Shown one piece after another: positions 46,079-57,027 of a stretch of 64,000 bases of DNA (within the stretch, counting starts at the first letter, position 1; each line of letters opens with the position of its first letter). The position numbers were made by a program, and so were the translations under genes. The stretch is from Lotus japonicus (lineage: Eukaryota; Streptophyta; Magnoliopsida; Fabales; Fabaceae). The notes below the pieces were generated by a model that ran no database searches, was not told the DNA's origin, and was given only the letters and a program-made list of their open reading frames with translations. Location of the stretch: assembly GCF_012489685.1 (NCBI RefSeq), contig NC_080044.1, positions 75,130,732-75,194,731 of the forward strand. The letters run 5' to 3'.

Positions 46079-49000
46079 TGCATCAAAAAGGCAAATCCCT
46101 AGATTTCCTCTTAATTTTTCAAATGTAAGTGCATCAAGGGGTTTTGTGAAAATATCAGCCAATTGCTTGTCAGTTGTAACATGTTCCAAGTTGACAATTT
46201 TATCCTCCACCAAGTCTCTAATGAAATGATGTCTAATGTCAATATGCTTGGTCCTGCTATGCTGTATGGGATTCTTGGAAATATTGATTGCACTGAGATT
46301 GTCGCAGTACAATGTCATGACATCCTGCTCAACATCATACTCTTTCAACATTTGCTTCATCCACATGAGTTGAGTACAACTACTTCCGGCTGCAATATAT
46401 TCTGCTTCAGCTGTAGACAATGAGACACAATTCTGCTTCTTGCTAAACCATGAAATCAGATTATTCCCTAGAAAGAAACATCCACCAGATGTGCTTTTTC
46501 TATCATCTGCACTGCCTGCCCAATCGGCATCACAGAAACCAACTAACGAAGAATTTGTATCATGAGTATAGAGAATACCATATTCACTCGTGCCATTGAT
46601 GTACTTGATAATTCTCTTGACTTGTAGCAGATGACTAGCCTTAGGAGCTGCTTGATATCTTGCACATACACCTACTGCAAAGGTGATATCTGGTCTGCTG
46701 GCAGTGAGATACAACAAGCTTCCAATCATGCTTTTATAGAGACTTTGATCAACATCTTCTCCTTGCTCATCTTTGGACATCTTGATGTGTGTAGCAGCAG
46801 GGGTTCTCTTGTGACCAGCCTTTTCAAGACCAAATTTCTTGACTAGGCCTTTAGCATACTTACTCTGAGATATGAACATGGAATCCTCCATTTGCTTGAC
46901 TTGTAGTCCTAGAAAATAATTCAGTTCACCAACTAAGCTCATCTCAAATTCAGATTTCATTTGTTGAACGAAATGTGCCACCATTGAGTTAGACATTCCT
47001 CCAAAAACAATGTCATCCACATAAATCTGTGCTATCATGAGCTTTCCTTTGTCATTCTTTACAAACAGAGTTTTATCAATTCCTCCCTTGCAGTAACCAT
47101 TGCTTACGAGAAACTCAGTTAATCTTTCATACCAAGCCCTAGGTGCTTGCTTCAAACCATACAAGGCCTTCCTCAACTTGTACACATGATCTGGATGATG
47201 TGGATCTGTAAATCCTTTAGGCTGTTCAACATAAACTTCTTCATTCAAATAGCCATTCAGAAAAGCACTCTTCACATCCATCTGATAAAGTCTGAACTTC
47301 AAGAGACAAGCAACACCTAACAAGAGTCTTATAGATTCCAGTCTAGCTACTGGAGCAAAGGTCTCATCAAAATCAACTCCTTCTATCTGAGTATATCCTT
47401 GAGCAACAAGCCTTGCTTTATTCCTTGTGACTGTTCCAGCTTCATCTGATTTGTTCTTGAAGATCCACTTGGTGCCAATGATGTTTACTTCTTCAGGTCT
47501 GGGCACTAACTCCCACACTTCATTTCTTCTGAACTGCTCTAGCTCTTCTTGCATAGCATTTATCCAGTATTCATCAGTGAGAGCTTCATTAACATTCTTG
47601 GGTTCTATTTTAGAGATGAAACAACTGTGAGCAATAATACTTCTGGATCTGGTAGTCACCCCTTCTTGAAGATTACCAATAATGTTTTCTTGAGGATGAT
47701 TCTTCTGAACCCTGATTGATGGAGCTTTGTTTGATGTGATATCTTTGTCTTCCTTTTCATCAGCACTTGTTTCTGACTCATTGTCTAGGGCGGTTGCTGG
47801 AGCATTGGCTGGAACATCAGTACCATCATCATCTTCATTCAGAACTGCTTCTTCCTTCTTGCTTGGTTCATCATCCACAGTCACATTCACAGATTCCATC
47901 ATGGTCCTCGTGCGAGAGTTAAAAACTCTATAAGCTTTGCTGTTCATAGAATACCCCATGAAAATTCCTTCATCACTTCTAGGATCAAACTTCCTCTTAG
48001 GATCACGATCTGCAAGAATATAACATTTACTTCCAAAGATGTGAAAGTATTTTACAGATGGCTTTCTACCTTTCCATAGCTCATATTGTGTAGAGGATGT
48101 CCCTGCCCTGATGGTGACTCTATTATGTATGTAACAAGCAGTACTCATAGCTTCAGCCCAGAACTGGTGTGAAATCTTCTTAGCATGTAACATTACTCTG
48201 GCTGATTCCTGGAGAGTTCTATTTTTCCGTTCAACAATTCCATTCTGCTGTGGAGTGATGGGGGCAGAAAATTCATGGCTAATACCTTCTGTTCCACAGA
48301 ACTCCAAGAATTTTGAATTCTCAAACTCCCTTCCATGATCACTTATGATTCTTACAATCACACAGTCCTTCTCATTCTGAAGTCTCAAACATAGGTTCTT
48401 GAATATTTCAAATGTCTCTGATTTTTCTCTCATAAATTCAACCCATGTATACCTTGAAAAGTCATCTACACAGACAAACACATACCTCTTTCCTCCCAAG
48501 CTTTCAACTTGCATGGGACCCATGAGATCCATGTGAAGCAATTCCAGAACCTTCGTTGTGGTCTGATGCTGGATCATCTTGTGAGACACCTTGGTTTGCT
48601 TACCAATCTGACATTCTCCACATAGCTTCCCTTCTCCCAAGCTCAGATTGGGCAATCCCCTTATTGCTTCATCAGCTATAACTTTTTGCATGCTCCTGTA
48701 GTTGAGATGTCCTAGTCTTTGATGCCATACATTCACCTCACCTTCTTTAGTTAACATACACCTGGAAACATGAGCTTTTTCTTCTGATGTCCACATGTAA
48801 CAGTTGTCTTTTGATCTGACTCCTCTCATCACAACTTTTTCATCATCAGTGGTCACAACACATTCTATCTTATTGAACTTCACATCATACCCTTGATCGC
48901 ACAGTTGACTTATGCTGATTAGGTTGGCAGTTAAGCCATTTACAAGCAACACATTGTTCAAGTTAGGAGATTCTGTGCTAACAAGCTTTCCTACCCCCTT

Positions 49001-50923
49001 GATCTTTCCTTTAGCTCCATCTCCAAAAGTAACATAGTTAGTGGAGTGACTTCTGATATCTTGCAAGAAGCTCTTGTTTCCTGTCATGTGCTTTGAGCAG
49101 CCACTATCAAAATACCAATCTTCTTCTGATGATGCTCTGAAGGACGTGTAGGCTACCTGACATCTGACTTCACCCTTGGGCTTCCATTCCTTCTTCATCT
49201 TAACAGGCCTTTTATCGTGCATCTGAGGATAGCCATATAACCTGTAACAGTAAGGCTTTATGTGACCATTCTTACCACAGTAGTGACACTTCCAAAGTAC
49301 AATTTTCTCAAGCTTGAGCTGGGATTTCCCATGTTGAGGTACATGTCGAGGCAATGGATCTGACAACTGATAATTTCTGGGCTTCTTGAATTCAGTTTGT
49401 TTTGCAGCAGACACAAACTTCTTTGATTCTTTTTGACCTTCTTTGTTCGTTGTTCTGTAGTCAAAACCAATTCCCTTCAGACTCCCTCCTTGCTTGCTAG
49501 TTTCTTTCAGAATCTCATCAAGCATGTCAGAACCACTGTTTAGCATTCTAACAGATTTATGAGTGGCTTCAAGTTTTCTTGTCAGAATTGTTACTTCCTC
49601 TTGAAGTCCTGCATTAATCAATATTAGGTTAGCTTTTTCCATAACATCAGCATTATTAAACTTACTTTGCCATTCCTCCAGATCCTCCTTCAGTTTTGTG
49701 CTGAGCTCTTTCAACCTTTCATTCTGAGACACAAGTTGCTCTATCTCACTTTGCTTTTCTCTCACAAGTTTACATGCTTCTTCCCACTTGTTGTGTAGCA
49801 GCTTGTAAGTTTCAGCCAATTCCTCATCAGAGATGTCTTCATCACTTGTCTCAGACTCACAGATAGTTCCAGAGAAAGCATTGACTTTGTTTGCAGATAT
49901 CTCCTCCTCATCTTCAGTGTCTTCATCTGACCAAGTTACCATCATACCTTTCTTTTGCTTCTTCAGATAAGTGGCACATTCAGACCTGATGTGACCATAT
50001 CCTTCACATTCATGACATTGAACTCCTTTGTTCTGAACAAGTCTTTCTTCTTCCTTGGTCTTCCTCTGAGAGTTTGAAAACTTGGGTTTGTTATCGAACT
50101 TCATGTCCTGGGCATTAGGTCTGGTTCTTTTGTCAATCTTCCTCAAAGCCATGTTGAATTTTTTTGCTAGCATGGCCAGAGCCTCAGAAAAACTTTCACC
50201 CTCACAGTCTTCATCATCACCTTCATCAGTGTTAGACACAAAAGCAATACTCTTATTCTTCTTCTCAGATTTTCCACTCAGTTTCAACTCAAATGTCTGC
50301 AAGGAGCCAATAAGTTCATCAACCTTCATGTTCTCAATGTCTTGAGCCTCCTCAATTGCAGTGACTTTCATAGCAAACTTCTGAGGAAGAGATCTCAGAA
50401 TTTTCCTTACAAGCTTCTCATCTGACATAGGTTCTCCCAAAGCAAATGAAGCATTAGACAAGTCACGGACACGCATGTGGAATTCTGAAATAGTCTCTTC
50501 TTCAGTCATCATCAGATTTTCAAATTGAGTAGTAAGCATCTGAAGTCTTGACATCCTTACTCGAGTAGTTCCTTCATGTGCAGTTTTCAGAATTTCCCAA
50601 GCATCCTTTGCCACAGTACATGTATTGATCAGCCTAAACATATTCTTGTCAACTCCATTAAAAATATCATTTAGAGCCTTTGAATTTCCAAGTGCAGCTT
50701 CATCTTCAACACTGGTCCATTCTTCTTCAGGTTTTTCCACAACAGTAGTAGAGGTGCCTTCAACCTCAGCCTTAGTGGGGTGCTTCCAACCCTTGACAAT
50801 AGCTTTCCAAGTCTTGTTGTCAATCGATTTGAGAAAGGCTGTCATGCGAACCTTCCAGTAGTCATAGTTAGTACCATCCAGAATGGGTGGCCTGTTGACT
50901 GATCCTCCCTCCTTGTTATCCAT
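46076..50923 (-). CDS. Gag-Pol polyprotein of the Sirevirus (1615 aa)
   Basis: An intact Ty1/Copia frame. A UBN2-type gag domain fills the first 230 residues, with CCHC knuckles near 301-314 and 543-556 and a coiled coil between them. Protease has DSGCS near 605. Integrase has [11 protein letters not shown] near 731 and the DDE core ([24 protein letters not shown]). Reverse transcriptase has [13 protein letters not shown] and YVDDI near 1299. RNase H has FCDADWAG near 1460. Integrase before reverse transcriptase defines Copia. The frame ends at a UAG in a leaky context before the env-like frame. The start is the first Met, 66 bp after the LTR edge. Confidence 0.95.
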   Translation of the reverse strand: MDNKEGGSVNRPPILDGTNYDYWKVRMTAFLKSIDNKTWKAIVKGWKHPTKAEVEGTSTTVVEKPEEEWTSVEDEAALGNSKALNDIFNGVDKNMFRLINTCTVAKDAWEILKTAHEGTTRVRMSRLQMLTTQFENLMMTEEETISEFHMRVRDLSNASFALGEPMSDEKLVRKILRSLPQKFAMKVTAIEEAQDIENMKVDELIGSLQTFELKLSGKSEKKNKSIAFVSNTDEGDDEDCEGESFSEALAMLAKKFNMALRKIDKRTRPNAQDMKFDNKPKFSNSQRKTKEEERLVQNKGVQCHECEGYGHIRSECATYLKKQKKGMMVTWSDEDTEDEEEISANKVNAFSGTICESETSDEDISDEELAETYKLLHNKWEEACKLVREKQSEIEQLVSQNERLKELSTKLKEDLEEWQSKFNNADVMEKANLILINAGLQEEVTILTRKLEATHKSVRMLNSGSDMLDEILKETSKQGGSLKGIGFDYRTTNKEGQKESKKFVSAAKQTEFKKPRNYQLSDPLPRHVPQHGKSQLKLEKIVLWKCHYCGKNGHIKPYCYRLYGYPQMHDKRPVKMKKEWKPKGEVRCQVAYTSFRASSEEDWYFDSGCSKHMTGNKSFLQDIRSHSTNYVTFGDGAKGKIKGVGKLVSTESPNLNNVLLVNGLTANLISISQLCDQGYDVKFNKIECVVTTDDEKVVMRGVRSKDNCYMWTSEEKAHVSRCMLTKEGEVNVWHQRLGHLNYRSMQKVIADEAIRGLPNLSLGEGKLCGECQIGKQTKVSHKMIQHQTTTKVLELLHMDLMGPMQVESLGGKRYVFVCVDDFSRYTWVEFMREKSETFEIFKNLCLRLQNEKDCVIVRIISDHGREFENSKFLEFCGTEGISHEFSAPITPQQNGIVERKNRTLQESARVMLHAKKISHQFWAEAMSTACYIHNRVTIRAGTSSTQYELWKGRKPSVKYFHIFGSKCYILADRDPKRKFDPRSDEGIFMGYSMNSKAYRVFNSRTRTMMESVNVTVDDEPSKKEEAVLNEDDDGTDVPANAPATALDNESETSADEKEDKDITSNKAPSIRVQKNHPQENIIGNLQEGVTTRSRSIIAHSCFISKIEPKNVNEALTDEYWINAMQEELEQFRRNEVWELVPRPEEVNIIGTKWIFKNKSDEAGTVTRNKARLVAQGYTQIEGVDFDETFAPVARLESIRLLLGVACLLKFRLYQMDVKSAFLNGYLNEEVYVEQPKGFTDPHHPDHVYKLRKALYGLKQAPRAWYERLTEFLVSNGYCKGGIDKTLFVKNDKGKLMIAQIYVDDIVFGGMSNSMVAHFVQQMKSEFEMSLVGELNYFLGLQVKQMEDSMFISQSKYAKGLVKKFGLEKAGHKRTPAATHIKMSKDEQGEDVDQSLYKSMIGSLLYLTASRPDITFAVGVCARYQAAPKASHLLQVKRIIKYINGTSEYGILYTHDTNSSLVGFCDADWAGSADDRKSTSGGCFFLGNNLISWFSKKQNCVSLSTAEAEYIAAGSSCTQLMWMKQMLKEYDVEQDVMTLYCDNLSAINISKNPIQHSRTKHIDIRHHFIRDLVEDKIVNLEHVTTDKQLADIFTKPLDALTFEKLRGNLGICLFDA

Positions 50924-50969
50924 GAGAACTTGAATAAAACTCCCTGGAGCTCACCCAACCAGAACAGGG

Positions 50970-50988
50970 TGCCTGCTCTGATGCCAAT
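50970..50988 (-). other. Primer binding site of the Sirevirus
   Basis: Directly inside the 5' LTR the minus strand reads ATTGGCATCAGAGCAGGCA. TGGCATCAGAGC is one base from the initiator-Met tRNA complement TGGTATCAGAGC used by most plant Copia elements. Confidence 0.75.
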
Positions 50989-51864
50989 CGATATTCAGGT
51001 TCCCTCTGATACGATTGTCCTGCACGATGCTAAGACAAGAGGTTCGACAATCGCTTAACAATAAAACAGAACTTAACAACAAAACAATAACACTCAGAAG
51101 TTGTTCACCCAGTTCAGTGAAAACTTTCACCTACGTCTGGAGGGTTTGCACCCAAAGAAAGGAAATCCACTATCTCAAGATTCAGGAATTACAGACACTC
51201 ATGAACGACTCAGTTCATAGTTCACTTCCTAATCTACCCAGTGTATTTCTACTTAGAATCCCAACCTAAGTATGAGAGCCCCTCTCACTTTCTCTCAATC
51301 ACTGCCACAGTGATTGGTGAACACAATGAACAAGTAAAGTTTGAACGCAATCAAACAACACAGAACCTCTCTTTGCTTTATAGAATCAGTGAGCAAAGAC
51401 AGATTCACAACTAACACAGGACGAAGCACAATAACAAATCCTAAAACTCTTAATCTCTCTTTCAGCTTCGGTTCTCTTCACGTTTTAGGTCTTCATCCTT
51501 TTATAGACTTCAGCAGCGGTAGCATGGGCTTTAGGGTTAGCACGGGCTGAAGAAACAGATTCCAATAACAGCAATTTGAAAACGCAATCTTGATAGATTC
51601 GGTTTCTTATTGCACAAGTAAAGATAGAAATCAATCTTTTAACAAAGATTGTTTCAACAAATAACAACCCAACAACTAAAACCCTTTTGGAATAGTTACT
51701 TGCTCCTCAAGTAACTCAAAAACATATCTTCAGCAAATCTTCAGAAGGCCCATAACAGAAACACAAGCTGAGGACTGATGTCCTAGCTTCACGAGGTCAG
51801 ATGCCACGACATCTGCTTCGACAATCAGTTGTTTTGACAAAATGCAAGGCAACATGTTCCAACA
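50989..51864 (-). repeat. 5' LTR of the Sirevirus
   Basis: It matches the 3' LTR except at about four positions, including the last base (G instead of the A of the canonical CA on the minus strand). Confidence 0.95.
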
Positions 51865-54390
51865 CTTAACTGTTAGAGCTAAACGCATTTGGTTAACCTC
51901 GCTGGCTCCAAACATGTTGATGTACATATTAGCATCCGAATCAATCTCCGTCAGAAGTTCCCTACGTATAAGTGGCCAATCGTCTTCTGCAAGACCCTTC
52001 AACGATGCAACACATCTATATCCACAGTGGCCATCTCCCTTTACATTTATAAAGTCAACAACGAATGGATGAAACTCATCAGGGATTTGTTTAAGGTAGC
52101 GCCGACGTAGGTAACTACTCACAGGCTTCTTATTCTTTGTACACACCATCCGGATCAGAGGACTTTGTACCTTAGAAGCCTTAGAAGCCGTAGAAACCTT
52201 AGAAGCCTTAGAAGCCTTCGAAGCCTTAGAAGCCTTTTGAGACCTAACCTTTGGAGAAGGTTCCTGTAATGGTGTCGTGTTGCTATCACGCCATGAGCCC
52301 GGATACTCCTTGTCAATAGTCTCCCATCTACAAGGAATGCGCTTTGTAGAGGTCTCACCACATCCCTTGGCAAACTTCTTGGGCTTGTTAGTGGATCCCA
52401 TTGGCCTACCCCTTGTTTTCTTCTTTGTTGGAGCGCACATAGAAGTCGTTTCTGGATAAGTAATCATTCTAAGGCTCTCAATGATCGACATTCTAACTCC
52501 GTGAGAAGACTCCTCGAACTTGGTTCGTAATTTATCAAATTCAGACTCAAAACTCAAACCCAATGTTGGATCCATGTCACGGTCCGAAGAATCCCAAGTC
52601 AATTTCCTCCAATGTGGATGAATTGCAAGTAATGGGACAGATTCAAACTTCATGAGCTCACAAGCACATGGTAGTCCATGGGTTCTCCTAAGTACACATT
52701 CACAGTATATACCACCAACCCCAATCATGCCAATTTGAGTCTTCTCTTTAACAATAATGTGCAATGCGGCTCTAGATACAAACCCGCGCAAATGCTTATA
52801 GAACGGGTCATTCAAAGAATGCTCTGTGACAAATATGCTGAGCTGGAAGGACTCCTTTATCTTGTCATGCTGCATGATAATAAGCTTGTTCATCGCAGTC
52901 CACGCAATGACCAAGTCACCCTTACTGTCGGACAATAGTTTCTTCAGCTTTGAGTGTGCCCCCTCAACTCTGCGCATGGAATAAACATGAAATAAAAAAA
53001 ACAGAAAACATTTTGCCAAACATTTTACAGTTGAAGTAAAAAAAGTGAAGGATAGCAACAAATTACCTGTTTGTTGTCGTGCACCCCATGTGCATACAAG
53101 TATCAATCTCAAACTTCACAAACTTGCTTCTCAAAGGCAACCAGTTAGTCTCAATGTAAGTCCAGAGCTCACCGGTATTCGATATAGCACCCACAGCTTT
53201 ATCATACTCAACCTCGTTGGCAGCATACATCAATCGATTCCATCTATCAGTAATGTCTTCACGTGTCTCAATGTCTTTCACAAGTTTCTTCATCTCGCCA
53301 GTTACACTCTTAAGTACATGAAACTGACATAGAAGACAGCGAGCTGCGGGAAAAACAGTTTCCAATGCTTCCATCAAAACTTGGTCTTTGTCTGTAACAA
53401 AGACCTTCGGCAGATTGTCCTCATTAATGATCAAGTCTTTTAATCTATTCACAGCCCAAACAACCTCATCCTTTTGCTCATTCTGCATGTACGCAAAAGC
53501 AATTGAGTATGTCAAATTTGTCGACGTAACCCCCACCATCTCAAGTAAAGGGATCCTGTACCTATTGGTCTTGTATGTACTATCCAGAATCACAACATGA
53601 GGAAACTCATTGAATAAGTGAATGGAATCAGGGTGTGCCCAAAACAAAGATCTGACCACATCAGTACCATCCTGCACCCTGGACCAATGTGCGTATTTGT
53701 GTTCTTCCAACAACTTCATCAAGTGTTGCATCTCGGTCAACGATCCCCTCTTCAACCTGTTGTATGCTTGCTTCTCATTGTAAATCTGTTTAATTCTAGT
53801 CAAGTTGGTTGGGTTGTGTTTCCTTATAGCAATCAAAATATCACTGGCCTTGACCCTTTCTTCAATCATTTCTCCCACCATCGCCTTTTCCTCTGGATTT
53901 AGACGGCCAACATATGAGTGACCCTGCAAAACCTCAGCAGTGTCATGATTATGGATCCCACTATGCACAAGCACCGTCCACATTTTATCTTTATTACTAC
54001 GCCTTGCCCTTAGCCTGAATGGACAATTACACTTCTTAGTTCCAGTCCGATTTCGCTTTAACACCGATGTGGATGGTTTATATTTGCCGCCACGCTCACA
54101 TCCTAGTGTCATCACGGCCCTCCTTTTGTCAGATCCATAGTCCGACTTCTGAATAATAATAACATAGCCATGCTCTTTACCTACAGCTTTGGCCCAATTA
54201 ACAAGATCTTTGGAGGATTCAAAAGCCTACAACATTTAAAAAACTCAATTAAGTATACATCGCATGACCTACACATAGTGCCTAACTTGTTAAATTGAAC
54301 AAAACTTACTTGGCTAGTGGTGAAAGCTTTTGTAAGATCCACAGAAGGCACAATCTCCATATTGGGCCTATTTACTTCCTCAGGTATCAT
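51865..54390 (-). pseudogene. FAR1/MULE transposase-OTU gene, 5' part (split by Sirevirus)
   Basis: Exons 54390-54310, 54226-53067 and 52969-51865 join in phase (27 codons, then 386 plus 2 nt, then on). The order is a FAR1-type DNA-binding domain (about residues 35-95, with the CNC of KKCNCPFRLR), then the MULE DDE transposase with ILDSTYKT near 245, VTDKDQ near 315 and the VEGAHSK segment near 415. A SWIM zinc finger (CECVLRRTHGLPCAC, about 503) follows, then an AT-hook-like KKKTRGRPMGSTNKPKK and Ser-Lys-Ala repeats. Last comes the first half of an OTU cysteine protease domain with GDGHCGYRC near 730 (family DGxC). Coding breaks at the Sirevirus border exactly after a codon. An uninterrupted protein would be about 908 aa. 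Automated annotations sometimes name such proteins after unrelated synthetases. Confidence 0.85.
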
Positions 54391-54429
54391 TATGCTGCAA
54401 TCAACAAAATAAGCTCAATCAATCTAAAA

Positions 54430-54720
54430 AACTTTGTTCTGTCCGCACTTTAATATGCGGCAGCACATATTTGCCTTCCGCAGTTTAACTGGCGGACCTA
54501 TTATTCCAACATATCACTTTCCGCACGTATGTTAACGGGAAAATCAATTTTATTTAGATAGTAGCAGTACCAGAACTTAAGACGATTGAAATGACTAAGT
54601 TTTTTTGACTTCCGCTAACAAGTTAGCGGAAGGTATAAATTTAACACGTCCGCACGTATGTTAACGTGAGCGTGTAATTTGTTTCATTCCCGCAGTTTTA
54701 AGGGCGAGACTATCCAGTTA
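54430..54720. repeat. Cluster of short hairpin motifs upstream of the transposase
   Basis: Several distinct but related palindrome-like motifs: CCGCACTTTAATATGCGG, CCGCAGTTTAACTGGCGG, CCGCACGTATGTTAACGGG (twice), CCGCTAACAAGTTAGCGG and CCCGCAGTTTTAAGGGCG. They resemble the motifs at 38503-38666 and 41161-41545 but are not tandem. Confidence 0.8.
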
Positions 54721-54810
54721 CGTCAGAAAGTCGCGAAATCGCGATGGAAGCTAAAAAAAGCTGAAAAAAAGCTCGGAAAAAGGTAAAAAACTTACATGGG
54801 TAAGCTTCTA

Positions 54811-54910
54811 NNNNNNNNNNNNNNNNNNNNNNNNNNNNNNNNNNNNNNNNNNNNNNNNNNNNNNNNNNNNNNNNNNNNNNNNNNNNNNNNNNNNNNNNNN
54901 NNNNNNNNNN
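54811..54910. other. Assembly gap (100 N)
   Basis: Exactly 100 Ns, the conventional placeholder for a gap of unknown size. The sequence to its right repeats material from the left. Confidence 0.99.
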
Positions 54911-54962
54911 AATTTGCAAAGGGTGCATCCAAAACAAAAGACAAGATCAAAATCAAAGCAAA

Positions 54963-57027
54963 CTATGCTTCAGAACCGGACTTTTCCTTGGAACCTTCGG
55001 CACTTCTCTCTGTACTTGCTTCAGATCCTTCCTCCTCGTCGCTTTGTTCAACATCTTGACGTTCTTCTTCTTGTAACTTGAGTAGCAACGCATCAACTTT
55101 GAGCTTCCTGGCAGTACTCACCCGGATTGTTTCTTGTAAAGCCCTTGGAGACCTTCCAGTAATTCAACAATTATGGCCTTAGTGTCAGATGCAGTCACAG
55201 TAGGCGCAGATGCTTTGCTAGTTGGTAAGGCAATGTCGAGAACATGTGGGTCCATAAACAAACGTTGATCCAAAGTGATTGGAACACCACAAGACATAGC
55301 CACATCATCAGCTCTGAGAATCTGGGATGTTGCTTCAGAATGATCTCAGTAAAGAAGTGATGGAAACGAAACAGGCAGCTTCACAGCACAAGTATCAGCA
55401 TGCTTCAATGTCTGCTCAAACACAAAAGTTCCAAAATCAAAATCAATAGACTTGCCTATCCGATAGATTAATTGGCAAGCGTTGCAGAAACTCCAGAAGT
55501 ATGCTGAGTAGGAACCCAATTCACAGCACCAATCCTGTTAAGAATAGCATACTTCACACTCAGATTTCCAGTAGAGAGCAGCTTCTTGCTAGGCCACTTC
55601 TTCACATAACCAGCGCTAAGTTCCTTGGCCACAACATCCATGGACACTTCTTCATCAACAAAGGCAATAGCACTTCTGCCAAGTGCTTGATTGATCACAG
55701 CAGGTGAGAACACAACACATTCAGCTCTCACATAGACTTTCCTGAATTCTGCACTATCAAGACGTCCCACATCAACAGAGAGATTTACCAAGAACTCTCT
55801 CACAAGCCTCTCATAGCACCTACCAACATTCTGAATAGTCTTCATCAGACCTGCTTTCTCAATAAGTGCAATAACATCTATACATTCAAGAACATCAGAG
55901 CCAACTTCCCTTTCCTTGGCCATTCTCCTCTTGCAAACAAACTTCCACTTCTGAACATTCTCTTCTAAGTGAAAAGACACTCTATCAATAGGAACGGCAG
56001 GAACATTCTGAGGAATACGCTTACCAGAAAACTTCTTTTTCTCAGAAGATCGAATGTTCTGAACACCGACTTCAACATCTGATTCAGAGTCTTCAACGTC
56101 AACTGGAGTCTTCCTCTTCTTCTTCTCAGTGGGAGTCTTGTCTTCCTTTTGCTTTCCCTTACTCTTCACACTAGCCTGTCGGGACTTGTAGGTTATAGGT
56201 GAAGACTTGGATTTCTTTGATGGAGTAGGAGTGACTTCAGGAGAAGAAACCCTTCTTTTCTTCTTCATCCTCGCAGCAACACTATCAGCAACGGACTCAG
56301 TCAGAGGAACATCATCAGAAGCATCATCAGAGATGTTCTGAACAGAGGCTGGAGCCTGGTTTGGCTCTTCAGAATTGGTACCCTCAGAGTTACCATTCTT
56401 TGGATCAGCATCCTTTGAAGAGGATGACACAGAGATGTCTGGCTGGGCAGCATTGCCTGAATCTTCATGAGAAGTGGAATCCTTTCCAGAATTTTCTTGA
56501 GCAGAACTTTCCTTAGACCTGGATGTCTCAACATTAGGTACAACATCAGGCACAGTAGAATCTTCATCATTGATCTCCTCTTCGTTAGGAACAATTGGGG
56601 CTTTGCTGTTCTTGACCTGTGATTCGTAGACCTTACACGTTGGGTTTTTTGATCGCATCTTCTTGAAGACTTTCTTGGACACAGAAGATGGTTGAGAAGT
56701 ATCACTCTTCAAACCCATACACTTGACTCCTTTTGCAGTTCTCTCAATCTTAGCCTTGACAGATTCCTTCCTTCCTGAGCTTTGAGACATGATGAATCGA
56801 GAGTAAATACAAACAGAGTACAGAACAATGAGCACAACTTTCAGATGAACGATGATAAGTCTTGAAAAAGATAGATGCACAAGCGGTTGAGAGAACACAA
56901 TTTGACCGTTGAAGGTAGTTATAGGATAAGCGAACCATGAAGTAACCTTCTCTCTGCTGATGTCACAACGGCAGTTAATGATGAACAAAAATAAACTAGC
57001 CGTTGACACATATGGACACGCTAATTG
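54963..57027 (-). pseudogene. Env-like ORF2, second copy with frameshifts
   Basis: A copy of the frame at 44012-46075. Five single-base indels in its C-terminal third (55143-55471) break it. The rest is identical by eye, including the readthrough context. The indels sit near the gap edge and are probably sequence errors. Confidence 0.85.

Larger units (their letters stand above)
42182..51864 (-). mobile_element. Sirevirus (Ty1/Copia, SIRE/Maximus type), complete
   Basis: A 9,683-bp element on the minus strand with 876-bp LTRs (3' LTR 42182-43057, 5' LTR 50989-51864) and the duplication CTTAA (42177-42181, 51865-51869). About four mismatches between LTRs were seen (42503, 42556, 43002 and the terminal base 42182), so the insertion is young but older than the Gypsy one. 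Gag-pol and an env-like frame are intact, and several polypurine tracts precede the 3' LTR, a Sirevirus hallmark. It lies inside the MULE transposase-OTU gene. Confidence 0.95.
38000..54810. mobile_element. Large Mutator-like element with PMD and transposase-OTU genes (borders unproved)
   Basis: It contains a plant-mobile-domain gene (+) and a FAR1/MULE transposase-OTU gene (-) in convergent order, with hairpin repeat arrays in and around them. The left end is proposed near 38007 (GAGACTATTTGCGCCCCC). The sequence there (a short C-run, then AAAATACCC about 60 bp in) recalls the ends of the small MULE at 3835. The right end would lie in or beyond the N gap, so terminal repeats and a 9-bp duplication could not be tested. 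A Sirevirus (42182-51864) is nested inside. Without it, at least 7 kb of MULE remains. Confidence 0.55.

Noticed and set aside
51865..54390. Host FAR1/FHY3 transcription factor or a polyketide/peptide synthetase
   Set aside because: FAR1 domain, MULE DDE core, SWIM finger and OTU domain together are those of a Mutator-like transposase; synthetase names come from mis-propagated annotation.
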